DNA from: Acidobacteriota bacterium
GTDB lineage: Bacteria > Acidobacteriota > Blastocatellia > RBC074
Reading direction: 5' to 3'
Length of the DNA stretch: 64,000 bases
NCBI GenBank assembly: GCA_016715865.1
Contig: JADJXM010000035.1
Coordinates: 1 to 64,000, forward strand
Shown: positions 50,522-58,776 of the stretch, piece after piece
Layout: every line of letters begins with the position of its first letter
Numbering within the stretch: the stretch's first letter is position 1
Notes under the pieces: generated by a model
Told to the model about the DNA's origin: nothing
Database searches by the model: none
What the model saw: only the letters and a program-made list of their open reading frames with translations
Position numbers and translations under genes: made by a program

Positions 50522-51439
50522 ATGCTCGAACCAGAACTGAAACATATCGCCCGAACGTTGAGTGAGACCCATTTCCCGAAGAAAGTGGCGGTCGAAATAA
50601 CAGCCGAATGCAATCTCAGATGCTCGATGTGCCATCACCCGACGATGGTGCGCCCAAAGGGCAGGATCCCATTTGAACTATGGAAAAAATGCGCCGATGA
50701 GATGTCAGAGGTCGCACCGGGAACTGAATGCTGGTTTTCTTTCATAGGCGAACCGTTGATTGAACCCGAATTGCTGATGCGGATTCTGGCATATGGGAAG
50801 TCGGTCGGACTCAAAAAGCTGTATATCAATTCAAATGGCATGTTGCTGACACCTGATCTGGCGGACCCGATACTCGATTCAGGAGCTGACCTGCTGGTCT
50901 TTGGCCTCGATGGATTTTCGCCGGAGGCATATGAGAAGTCTCGTGTCGGAGGGGACCGGAATGTCGTCTATGGCAACATCGAATATCTGCTGGAGCGGCG
51001 CCAGCAACTCGGGAAGGGTCCGGAAATCCAGGTCCAGTTCATCGAGATGACACACAATGCGCACGAAGCTGAGGACTTCAGCAGGCACTGGCTGGAACGT
51101 GGAGCGATCGTCAAACTGCGGAACATGCTCAGCTGGGGCGGCAGGTTTGACACACCGTTATCGATCGCCGATGAGGATCGTATTGCCTGTCCCTGGGCGA
51201 TGACGCAGCTGCATGTCTTCTGGGATGGGCGAATTCCACGATGCCCGGGAGATACGGAAGGCGATGAAGGAGTCGGCAATGCATGGGAGGCCTCGCTTAT
51301 GGAGCTTTGGGAGCGGCTTGGAACTTATCGCCAAAAACACATGGAGCATCGTTTCGATGAACTTCCGACCAGATGCCTCGAATGCAAGGACTGGATGGTC
51401 GGAGCTGCCAAACGGATTCATCCGATCGCCGGCCACTGA
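50522..51439 (+). CDS. Radical SAM/SPASM-domain protein
   Basis: A 305-residue iron-sulfur enzyme. The radical SAM CX3CX2C is C30-x3-C34-x2-C37 (ITAECNLRCSMCHHP). Further core elements are FIGEPLIEPELLMRIL and LYINSNGMLLTP, with DLLVFGLDGFSPEAYEKSR. The C-terminal region has ACPWAMTQLHVFWDGRIPRC, then a GN...ELW segment and TRCLECKDWM; the spacing of cysteines fits a SPASM-type auxiliary cluster domain. GGAGG precedes the ATG. It is first in a four-gene operon with an acyltransferase, an acyl carrier protein and a VOC protein. No peptide precursor is visible. The substrate is unknown. Confidence 0.92.
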   Translation: MLEPELKHIARTLSETHFPKKVAVEITAECNLRCSMCHHPTMVRPKGRIPFELWKKCADEMSEVAPGTECWFSFIGEPLIEPELLMRILAYGKSVGLKKLYINSNGMLLTPDLADPILDSGADLLVFGLDGFSPEAYEKSRVGGDRNVVYGNIEYLLERRQQLGKGPEIQVQFIEMTHNAHEAEDFSRHWLERGAIVKLRNMLSWGGRFDTPLSIADEDRIACPWAMTQLHVFWDGRIPRCPGDTEGDEGVGNAWEASLMELWERLGTYRQKHMEHRFDELPTRCLECKDWMVGAAKRIHPIAGH

Positions 51440-51448
51440 GGAGGTAAT

Positions 51449-52195
51449 ATGGAAAAAACCTTATATCTTTGTGGGGCCGGTAATTCGGAAGGAGTCCGAC
51501 TTGCCCTGACCATTAATCGTCGAAATTCAAGATGGGATCGAATATTCCTTCTGGACGATGAACCGGCGAAGAAAGGTCTTGAAGTTCTGGGTATAAAAAT
51601 CGCGGGACCGCTTGAAATGCTTGCGGAAGCCGACCCCGCCAATGATGAAGTGGTCAACCTTGTCGCCAGAACCACCGAGAAACGATGGATAGTTCGCAGC
51701 AGAATCGAACAATACGGGTTGCGGTTTGCGACATTGATTCACCCATCTGTTGATACCGAGGGGGCAACATTCCCCAGCGATACGATAGCCTACCAGAACT
51801 CCACGATCGGATCGCTCTCGAAAATAGATGAAGGCTCTGTCGCGTTTATGGGAGCCATCATCGGGCATGGGTCATCATTGGGACGCGGCTGCATCGTCGG
51901 CCCAAATGGCGTAATCAATGCACGCGTCAAGCTTGGAGACGGTGTCTATGTCGGATCGAATGCATCGATTCTTCCGGAACTGAAGATCGGATCATGGTCC
52001 ACGATCGCAGCAAATACCGTAGTGACTCAGGACCTGCCGGTCGGAGCCACCGTCATGGGCGTCCCCGGCAAGATCGTCCTGACACTTGAGATGAAACTCA
52101 GGATGCGGGCCTTCAGGAACCTCCCGCCGGCCATCCTCAATGATCTGCAGGATCTGGTGAAACCGGCTGCGTCCATCTACAGACATGCCACATAA
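51449..52195 (+). CDS. NeuD/PglD-like hexapeptide-repeat acyltransferase
   Basis: A 248-residue protein. The N-terminal 70 residues form a Rossmann-like PglD_N domain (TLYLCGAGNSEGVRLALTIN, IFLLDDEPAKKG). A left-handed beta-helix follows with repeats such as TIAYQNSTIGSLSKIDEGSV, GAIIGHGSSLGRGCIVGPNGV and GVYVGSNASILPELKIGSWS, and VMGVPGKIV. Relatives acetylate amino groups of UDP-sugars or sialic acid precursors. The likely catalytic histidine is in AIIGHGSS. GGAGG lies 6 bp before the ATG, 9 bp after the radical SAM gene. The adjacent acyl carrier protein suggests that the acyl donor may be ACP-bound, which is inference. Confidence 0.9.
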   Translation: MEKTLYLCGAGNSEGVRLALTINRRNSRWDRIFLLDDEPAKKGLEVLGIKIAGPLEMLAEADPANDEVVNLVARTTEKRWIVRSRIEQYGLRFATLIHPSVDTEGATFPSDTIAYQNSTIGSLSKIDEGSVAFMGAIIGHGSSLGRGCIVGPNGVINARVKLGDGVYVGSNASILPELKIGSWSTIAANTVVTQDLPVGATVMGVPGKIVLTLEMKLRMRAFRNLPPAILNDLQDLVKPAASIYRHAT

Positions 52196-52239
52196 GTTTA
52201 TGGCTGGTCTGCAAGGCTTTAATTTTTGAGGAGAAATAA

Positions 52240-52542
52240 ATGGATACCGAAAATCAAATCAGACAGACAATCTATGATGCAATCGTTGAGATCAATCATT
52301 CCCTCGGAGCTGATCAGAGATTGATATGCTCGCCAGATACAGTCCTCATCGGCAACGGAAAGCTTGATTCGCTGCAATTGCTCAATCTGACGCTGACCGT
52401 GGAGGGCAATATCGAACGGGTTTTCAGACAATCGATCAGCGTGACCGAGGCGGCTCTGCTCGGCGACGAACTGACTCCGCTGACTGTCACGGATCTGGCA
52501 AAGCGAATCGAAAAACAACTGGACGTGGCTCTCCACGCATAA
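52240..52542 (+). CDS. Acyl carrier protein-like protein
   Basis: A 100-residue four-helix carrier. The phosphopantetheine attachment is probably S44 in NGKLDSLQLLNLTLTVE, in the usual D-S-L setting at the start of helix 2. It is not the housekeeping AcpP: the sequence is poor in acidic residues around D-S-L and the helix 3 region (VTEAALLGDELTPLTVTDLA) is divergent. GAGGAG precedes the ATG. It sits between an acyltransferase and a VOC protein in one operon, an arrangement reminiscent of ACP-dependent acyl transfer in polysaccharide or secondary-metabolite loci. No ketosynthase or adenylation domain is encoded here. Confidence 0.85.
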   Translation: MDTENQIRQTIYDAIVEINHSLGADQRLICSPDTVLIGNGKLDSLQLLNLTLTVEGNIERVFRQSISVTEAALLGDELTPLTVTDLAKRIEKQLDVALHA

Positions 52543-52566
52543 TTTGCCCTGAGGAGTGGACCAGTT

Positions 52567-52956
52567 ATGAAGGAATATTCATTCTTCGGTGATGGCGCGA
52601 AATTTCACCATCTGGGTCTGGCTGTCGAATCGATCAGGCAGATTTGCGATGACTGCGAGATCACAGTTGAAAAGACTCAAAAAGTGTCGCTTGCATTCAT
52701 CCGTTTTAATGGCATCTGCCTCGAATTGCTCGAGCCTTCCGGCGAGGACTCGCCGATCCTTCGCGGCATGAGAAGCGGTAACAAGCTGCTCCATCTCTGT
52801 TTTGAAGTGCCGGACCTCGATGAAGCGATCGAGCGTTGCAGACCGGCGGGCTTTCATAGACTGGGGCCTCCGGTCACGACGCCAGTCTTTGACGGTCGCA
52901 GGCTGGCCTGGGTCTTCAGCAGGGAGTTTGGACTTTTCGAACTCGCTGAAATGTGA
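52567..52956 (+). CDS. VOC-family protein (glyoxalase / methylmalonyl-CoA epimerase-like)
   Basis: A 129-residue member of the vicinal oxygen chelate superfamily. Two beta-alpha-beta-beta modules are seen: FHHLGLAVESIRQICD...VSLAFIRFNGICLELLEPSGEDSP and LLHLCFEVPDLDEAIERCR...AWVFSREFGLFELAEM. Metal ligands are likely H14 (or H15), E and H in LHLCFEV, and E in LFELAE, as in methylmalonyl-CoA epimerase. GAGGAG precedes the start. It ends the radical SAM/ACP operon. VOC genes accompany ACPs in some polysaccharide loci. A role on an acyl-ACP or acyl-CoA intermediate is plausible but unproven. Confidence 0.88.
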   Translation: MKEYSFFGDGAKFHHLGLAVESIRQICDDCEITVEKTQKVSLAFIRFNGICLELLEPSGEDSPILRGMRSGNKLLHLCFEVPDLDEAIERCRPAGFHRLGPPVTTPVFDGRRLAWVFSREFGLFELAEM

Positions 52957-52968
52957 GTGAGTTGAAAG

Positions 52969-53155
52969 TGGAAAGTCAGAAGGTTGACGTAGACTTCAAC
53001 GCGCGGCCTCAGGGCAAGCGGCCGGGCGAATGGCCACCAATCCATTTCGCAAGGGCACAAGTCAATTGCCCCCCGGGGGGCGTGGGCCCCGCGCTCAAAC
53101 GCTCGTGGTTTGCCCCTTGGGGTTGAAACGATTCTATAGTTATGACTTTCAACTT
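52969..53155. repeat. Heptamer inverted repeat with GC-rich centre
   Basis: GTTGAAAGTGGAAAGT at the left (about 52970) pairs with ACTTTCAACTTTCAAC at 53145-53160. Between them a GC-rich core contains CCCCCCGGGGGG, a GGCCGGGCGAATGGCC hairpin and GTTTGCCCCTTGGGGTTGAAAC. The repeat lies between the convergent VOC and DUF1501 genes and probably stops transcription from both. No gene is encoded. Confidence 0.7.
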
Positions 53156-54625
53156 TCAACTTAAGATCTTATTTGCGACCACGCCCGCGACATCAGTCAA
53201 TCTGAAATCGCGACCGCTGTAGCGATAAGTCAGTCGATCGTGTTCGAGCCCCAGCAGAGCAAGAACGGTGGCGTGAAAATCGTGGATGTGCATGCGATCC
53301 TCGACTGCGTGGTAGCCGATTTCGTCGGTTGCGCCATAGACAAATCCGGGTTTGACGCCGCCACCGGCCATCCAGATCGAATATCCGTACGGATTGTGAT
53401 CGCGCCCGTCGCCACCCTGAGAGACAGGAGTTCTTCCGAATTCACCCGCCCAGATGACAAGAGTATCATCGAGCAACCCACGGGATTTGAGATCCCTGAG
53501 CAGTCCGGCGATTGGCTTGTCAACTTCGCGGGCATTCCTGGTATGTCCGTTGAAGAGTTCGCTGTGCTGGTCCCACTTGTAACTATGAGTGCACTGGATG
53601 AAACGGACGCCGCGCTCCGCCAGACGACGCGCGAGCAGGCACTGCCAGCCGAAATCCTGTGTCGCGGGGTTGTCGAGACCGTATAGTTTCTTCGTCGTCT
53701 CGCTCTCTTTGTCGACCTGAAAGGCCTCGGGCGCTTCAGCCTGCATTCGGAAAGCCAGTTCGAAAGCCTGAATGCGGGCTTCGAGTTGCGGATCGTTTTG
53801 TCGCAGAGCTTCGTGTCGCCGGTTGATGTTCTGCAACATGTCCAGTTCGAAACGCTGCTGATCGGTGGAAAATCGCTTATTAATAAGATACTCGATCGGC
53901 TCGCCTTTGATGTCGTCAACTTTCAGGCCGGCATGTCCGATGGCCGTCCCCTGATACGCTCCGGGAAGAAAGGCCGAACTCCAGTTCTTTGCCCCTCCGT
54001 GCGCCAGCGAGGGCTTGATCGCTATGAATCCCGGAAGATTCTGGTTTTCCGTTCCCAGACCGTAAACGGTCCATGATCCCATACTCGGGCGAATGAAGGT
54101 GCTGGTGCCGGTAAATGTCTGCAACAACGCGGCGCCATGATCGACTCCTTCACCGACCATCGAACGGATGATACACAAGTCATCGACGCAATCACGGACA
54201 TGCGGGAAAAGGTCGCTCACCGGAATGCCGCTTTTACCGCCGGGCCTGAACTTCCAGGGAGATTTCATGAGCGGTCCCGCATCGTTCTTATTGTCGAACG
54301 AGAGCGGCCGTTTGAAGGGCAGCGGCTTGCCGTCTTCCCTGTCCAGCCGCTCTTTCGGATCGAACGTATCGATGCTCGACGGTCCGCCGTGCATAAACAG
54401 GAAGATGACACGTTTGGCCTTCGCTGGATTATGCGGAGCCTTCGGCGCTAGCGGATTCTGGACCTGCGGCATGGCCATGACAGAGTGTTCGTCCGCCAGC
54501 AACGCCGACAGCCCGAGTGAACCGAATCCGAGCCCCGCCGCCCGCAACCATGACCGGCGCGACATGGGCTCTTCACGCTGATGATAAATCGATGCCACCA
54601 TTCTTTCGATGTCATGCTCTTTCAT
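53156..54625 (-). CDS. DUF1501 domain-containing protein, Tat-type
   Basis: A 489-residue protein. The N-terminus has a twin-arginine-like signal (SRRSWLRAAGLGFGSLGLSALL). The DUF1501 domain includes RVIFLFMHGGPSSIDTFDPK, HGAALLQTFTGTSTFIRPSMGSW, FIQCTHSYKWDQHSELFNGHTRNAREVD and VIWAGEFGRTPVSQGGDGRDHNPYGYSIWMAGGGVKPGF. The fold is related to alkaline phosphatase/sulfatase, but the function is unknown. It lies 9 bp downstream of the PSCyt1 gene, a partnership widespread in Planctomycetes, Verrucomicrobia and Acidobacteria. Confidence 0.95.
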   Translation of the reverse strand: MKEHDIERMVASIYHQREEPMSRRSWLRAAGLGFGSLGLSALLADEHSVMAMPQVQNPLAPKAPHNPAKAKRVIFLFMHGGPSSIDTFDPKERLDREDGKPLPFKRPLSFDNKNDAGPLMKSPWKFRPGGKSGIPVSDLFPHVRDCVDDLCIIRSMVGEGVDHGAALLQTFTGTSTFIRPSMGSWTVYGLGTENQNLPGFIAIKPSLAHGGAKNWSSAFLPGAYQGTAIGHAGLKVDDIKGEPIEYLINKRFSTDQQRFELDMLQNINRRHEALRQNDPQLEARIQAFELAFRMQAEAPEAFQVDKESETTKKLYGLDNPATQDFGWQCLLARRLAERGVRFIQCTHSYKWDQHSELFNGHTRNAREVDKPIAGLLRDLKSRGLLDDTLVIWAGEFGRTPVSQGGDGRDHNPYGYSIWMAGGGVKPGFVYGATDEIGYHAVEDRMHIHDFHATVLALLGLEHDRLTYRYSGRDFRLTDVAGVVANKILS

Positions 54626-54634
54626 ATATTTTAC

Positions 54635-57520
54635 TCAATCGACGTATACGAAATCATTCGACGCAATCAGGATCCGGCAAAAACTCTGCCATGACGCGTG
54701 GGCCGGTTCTTCGATCGGATATTTCCGTCTGAAGTCTTCAAGATAGCCATGTCCTGTTTTGATCTCGTCCAGACTCGCCGGACGGCCCAGAATCCGACGA
54801 TAAGCCGACTGAATCCGTGCCGCAACATCCGATTGTTTTTCCTGTGGCAGGGCCCGGGCGATCTTTTTTGTCGCCTCTGTCAGGAATTCGCTGTTCATCC
54901 AGAAGAGTGCCTGCGTGGCAACGTTAGTCAATTGTCGCTTGCCCGACGGCGCCGTGGCGTCACCGAAATCGAAGAGGTTAAGCAGCGTCGGAAGATTTGC
55001 GCGACGCAGTGGCAGGTAAACCGTGCGCCGAGTCAGCAATTCAGGGTTCAGGCTCAAACGTTTATTGTCGTTTTCACCGTCGGTGCCTGTTCCCTCCTGC
55101 AATGTGCCTCCCATGGTCAGATCAAGATCGCCGCTCAGGGCCAGAACTCCGTCACGCATCTCTTCAACCGTCAACCGCCGCCGGTTGAATCGCGTGAGCA
55201 GCTTGTTCTCCTGATCAGCGGCAAGCGCCTGAGCTGAAACTTCACTCGACATGCGGTATGCGCTTGAAAGCATAATCAGTCGATGCATCGACTTGATCGA
55301 CCATCCACTTTGGATGAAGCGTGCAGCGAGGTAATCGAGCAGTTCAGGATGCGTCGGGCGCTCCCCCATTTTGCCGAAGTTGTCTGGCGTTCGCACGATT
55401 CCGTCGCCGAAATGCCATTGCCAGATCCGGTTGACCATGACGCGAGCCGTCAGCGGATGATCAGGTCGTGTCAGCCATTGGGCCAGTTCCAGACGTCCAC
55501 TACCGGTTTTGACTTCGGGCAGGGGCCCTGTTTTTTCGGCCAGTATCGCAGGAGCTGCTTTTGGAGCCTCCTCGCCTTCGTTATGATAATCGCCGCGAAT
55601 GAAGACCTTCTGCTCCACAACATCGCCGTCTTCGACGGCGCAGGCCATCTCCGGCTCAGGCGGGGCCTCTTTTTTCAGATTCTCAAGCTCCGCCTTTAGC
55701 TCCGCTATGCGTTTTATTTCACCAGGAGTGAATCTGTGCTTATCTTCCTGAGTCACCGAAAATGGACCTTTTCTGAAATATATCTCGTCGAAGAATCGGT
55801 CCTTCCCACCATCGAAACCGGGCTTGTCAGGAAGCTCTGTCCCATCCTTCAAAGCCTGACGGTACTTTACCCGCCATGCCGAAAGCGTTTCGTTCCATTT
55901 TGATAATTGCGCCAGAAATCTCTTCTCATAATCACCGGCAACCTGATTGATCGAGGCCGCCTCAGAATTCTTCCAGACCAGAAGATGCTGCTTGATGTTG
56001 TCGGGATTCAGGTATTTGACCCACTTTTCAAGTATTGCCGGATCGAGCCCCTGCGTTTCGGCCAGGCTATTCGATTCGGCCTTGTTTATATGAACGTTTC
56101 TGGCAGAGAGCATGTATTCAGCAAGACGGTCAGTCTGCCTTGCGGCCATCCGTTCTTTTGCCGCATCGACGATCTCTCCGATCTCGAGTTGCCGTCTCTT
56201 CGCCTTCTCCTGATGTGCCTTCTTTGCGGCGAGCCAGGCATCATATTCGCTTTTTGTCACAAGCGGCTTGTTGAGAGACTCTGAGACGAAAGCCATCGGA
56301 TCGCTGAAGCTGCGAGTTCCGGCGAATATTCCGACAATCGAATAGTAATCCCTGGTCAGAATGGGGTCGAATTTATGGTTATGGCACCGTGAGCAGGCGA
56401 CGGTCAGCCCCATAAAGGCGCGGGTCGTGACATCCAGTTGCTCATCATAGACATCATAAAGCATCTTCTTCTTGTCCTGCTGAGCAATCGCCTTGGGTCC
56501 GAGGGCCAGAAAACCGGTTGCAGTAATTCCCTGCCGGTTAACTTCCCCGGGCCTTTTGGCGGGTATCAGATCGCCAGCCAATTGCTCACGAAGGAACTGA
56601 TCATAAGGCAAATCGTTGTTGAATGAAGAGATGACATAATCGCGATAGCGCCAGGCATTCGGATAACGGTGATCCTCATCATTGCCCGTGGAATCGGCAT
56701 ACCTGGCCACATCAAGCCAGTTGCGGCCCCATTTTTCACCGTACCGAGGTGATGCCAGCAGTCGATCGACCACTTTCGCAAACGCATCGGGTGACTGATC
56801 GGCGAGAAAAGCATGCATCTCTGCCTCGGTCGGAGGCAGGCCCGTCAGATCCAGAGTCGCACGACGCAGCAGCGTATGTTTGTCGGCTTCCTGCGCCGGC
56901 GACAGTTTGTTCCCTTCAAGCTTGTGCAGGATAAATGCATCGACAGGTGTGCGAACCCAGGCATTATCCGAGACTTCTGGCGGCTTGACGGACCGAACCG
57001 GTTGAAAAGCCCAGTAAGCCCGCTCGTCGGGAGTGAACTCACGTGTCGAAGATTTCACCCCGTTAACAACCTTGGTCTCGGCTGCGTGTGGCGTGGAACT
57101 CAAGTTAGAAGCCGGCCATGGCGCCCCCATCTTCACCCATGCCGCCAGATCGACGAGTTCGTCCTCGCGAAGCTTGCCTGTCGGCGGCATCTTGAGTTTC
57201 TCTTCATATCCGACAACCTTCAGCAGGCGACTGTTTTCAGGATTCTGCCGGTCGATCAGCGGTCCGCTTTCGCCTCCGCCCCGGAAGCCTTCTGCCGTCG
57301 TCAGATCCAAACCGGCGATCTTAGCGTCCGGATTATGGCAGGCCGCGCAATTATTCATGAGCACCGGCCTTATCTTCTTCTCGAAAAACTCAACCTGTTC
57401 AGTCGATCCACCAGCCACAGCCTGTTGAGTCATCACACGCGGCGTCAGTAAGACCGCCGATCCGAGGATGAAGAAGATCAACAGGCTGAATTTTTTCAGC
57501 ATTTGGCGATTCGCCGGCAT
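54635..57520 (-). CDS. DUF1549/DUF1553 protein with N-terminal PSCyt1 c-type cytochrome domain
   Basis: A 961-residue exported protein. After a signal segment (FSLLIFFILGSAVLLTPR), the PSCyt1 domain has heme motif CAACH (FFEKKIRPVLMNNCAACHNP). DUF1549 follows, with DAFILHKLEGNKLSP, RRATLDLTGLPPTEAEMHAF and RYGEKWGRNWLDVARYADSTGNDEDHRYPNAWRYRDYVI, and CSRCHNHKFDPI. DUF1553 (LTARVMVNRIWQWHFGDGIVRTPDNFGKMGERPTHPELLDYLA) closes it. Such proteins pair with DUF1501 and are thought to act in polysaccharide or complex-substrate metabolism in the periplasm. Length is typical. Confidence 0.96.
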   Translation of the reverse strand: MPANRQMLKKFSLLIFFILGSAVLLTPRVMTQQAVAGGSTEQVEFFEKKIRPVLMNNCAACHNPDAKIAGLDLTTAEGFRGGGESGPLIDRQNPENSRLLKVVGYEEKLKMPPTGKLREDELVDLAAWVKMGAPWPASNLSSTPHAAETKVVNGVKSSTREFTPDERAYWAFQPVRSVKPPEVSDNAWVRTPVDAFILHKLEGNKLSPAQEADKHTLLRRATLDLTGLPPTEAEMHAFLADQSPDAFAKVVDRLLASPRYGEKWGRNWLDVARYADSTGNDEDHRYPNAWRYRDYVISSFNNDLPYDQFLREQLAGDLIPAKRPGEVNRQGITATGFLALGPKAIAQQDKKKMLYDVYDEQLDVTTRAFMGLTVACSRCHNHKFDPILTRDYYSIVGIFAGTRSFSDPMAFVSESLNKPLVTKSEYDAWLAAKKAHQEKAKRRQLEIGEIVDAAKERMAARQTDRLAEYMLSARNVHINKAESNSLAETQGLDPAILEKWVKYLNPDNIKQHLLVWKNSEAASINQVAGDYEKRFLAQLSKWNETLSAWRVKYRQALKDGTELPDKPGFDGGKDRFFDEIYFRKGPFSVTQEDKHRFTPGEIKRIAELKAELENLKKEAPPEPEMACAVEDGDVVEQKVFIRGDYHNEGEEAPKAAPAILAEKTGPLPEVKTGSGRLELAQWLTRPDHPLTARVMVNRIWQWHFGDGIVRTPDNFGKMGERPTHPELLDYLAARFIQSGWSIKSMHRLIMLSSAYRMSSEVSAQALAADQENKLLTRFNRRRLTVEEMRDGVLALSGDLDLTMGGTLQEGTGTDGENDNKRLSLNPELLTRRTVYLPLRRANLPTLLNLFDFGDATAPSGKRQLTNVATQALFWMNSEFLTEATKKIARALPQEKQSDVAARIQSAYRRILGRPASLDEIKTGHGYLEDFRRKYPIEEPAHASWQSFCRILIASNDFVYVD

Positions 57521-57569
57521 TTACAACTCCTGTCATGAATTATTCTGATTGCAGTGTAACTTCTCAGCC

Positions 57570-57612
57570 CCTGTAAAGTTTCCAGTTGGGAGTTTCCAGT
57601 TTCCAGTATTCT
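57570..57612. repeat. AGTTTCC heptamer run
   Basis: Three to four AGTTTCC/AGTTGGG units in a row (AGTTTCCAGTTGGGAGTTTC) are followed by TTTCCAGTATTC. This is a partial copy of the heptamer repeat family without its complementary arm. The remainder of 57521-57725 has no gene. Confidence 0.6.
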
Positions 57613-57725
57613 TGGAGGTAGTCCAGGCTCTTTGTTCTTATAACTTTGACTATCGAATTGGTCAAGCCAATCGACCGGCGGCTGTTTTTCGATCTCCCGG
57701 CTTCGGCTGGTTAAGTCAGTCAGGA

Positions 57726-58556
57726 TCAGCGAGGCAACTCATTTTCGCTGGTGTGGGCGGCGATACTGCCATCAGTTCCGGCTGAGATAAACGGTGTGGT
57801 CAGTAATCCGCTCATTTGCTGCCACTTCTCGTCGTCGTATTCGGCCAGTCCGAAATCAACCGGACGCCCGTTGTTTCGAAGTCGGAACGACCCGCCAATC
57901 CGATCCCAGAAAGAGAAGATGGTTGAGTAATTGCTGTCTGTCTCGGCACGTGCGCGCGAGTGGTGGACGCGATGAATGGCCGGCGAGACCAGCACGACGC
58001 GCAGCCACCGGTCCAGTCTCTCCGGAAACCTTACATTGCTGTGATGGAAGAGTATCACCGGCATCATAATCAATTCGTAAACCAGCAATTGCCATAGATT
58101 GATTCCCAGAAGCGGAATCACTGCCAGTCGCAATGCTGACGAAATCAAAATCTCTCCGATATGAAAACGGATTGCTGATGTGACATCCATTTCCCGATCG
58201 CTGTGATGCACCCGATGAAAACGCCACAAGAAGTGAATCCGGTGATTGGCGCGATGCCACAGGTACATCCAGCCGTCGAACAAAAGTATGGCCGCGATTG
58301 TCGAGTTCAAGTGCGACAGTTGAAACAGCCGCAGCAGGCCAAAGCTCGTGCCTTCAGCCCGAATCGCAATCTGTGTGATCAGCGGCGCGGCAAGCACCGC
58401 GAGGGCGATTGCATTGAGCAGTCCCAATGACAGATTCCGGAATGCGTGGCGCAACCTGCCCTGGCGGTCCTTAGCCGCGGGCAGCCATGTCTCCAGCGTC
58501 CACAGCAGAATCAGACCGCAGACAACATTCAGCGTTGGTAAATAGTCCTGGTTCAT
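57726..58556 (-). CDS. Fatty acid hydroxylase/sterol desaturase-family membrane protein
   Basis: A 276-residue integral membrane di-iron oxygenase. Four hydrophobic segments surround the histidine motifs HRANHRIHFLWRFHRVHHSD, VILFHHSNVRFP and HRVHHSRARAETDSNYST. These eight or more histidines are the expected di-iron ligands. It probably hydroxylates or desaturates a lipid (fatty acyl chain, hopanoid or sterol). In Acidobacteria such enzymes may act on ether lipids or iso-diabolic acids, but nothing here proves the substrate. It appears monocistronic; its start region is followed upstream by a C9 run at 58563. Confidence 0.92.
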   Translation of the reverse strand: MNQDYLPTLNVVCGLILLWTLETWLPAAKDRQGRLRHAFRNLSLGLLNAIALAVLAAPLITQIAIRAEGTSFGLLRLFQLSHLNSTIAAILLFDGWMYLWHRANHRIHFLWRFHRVHHSDREMDVTSAIRFHIGEILISSALRLAVIPLLGINLWQLLVYELIMMPVILFHHSNVRFPERLDRWLRVVLVSPAIHRVHHSRARAETDSNYSTIFSFWDRIGGSFRLRNNGRPVDFGLAEYDDEKWQQMSGLLTTPFISAGTDGSIAAHTSENELPR

Positions 58557-58776
58557 GTCGGCCCCCCCCCGGGAAAGCTAACCGCGGCTCAGGCATAATA
58601 CAAATACAGATTTTCTGAATCTTGATATCAGTGAAAAGTTATGACTGAAATTTTCATTTTGTCGCAAAAGTTGTCACATCCGGCCCGATAGGTGAATATT
58701 GCGTGCTAAGATTGTTACTTATTATGAATGATAAATATTGGCCTCAAGGGTCATAACAGGCAGAAGGGGTGTAGGA

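Noticed and set aside
53106..53128. GTTTGCCCCTTGGGGTTGAAAC looks like a type I CRISPR repeat end
   Set aside because: Only one copy is present, with no spacers, no second repeat and no cas genes; it is part of a GC-rich palindromic element.
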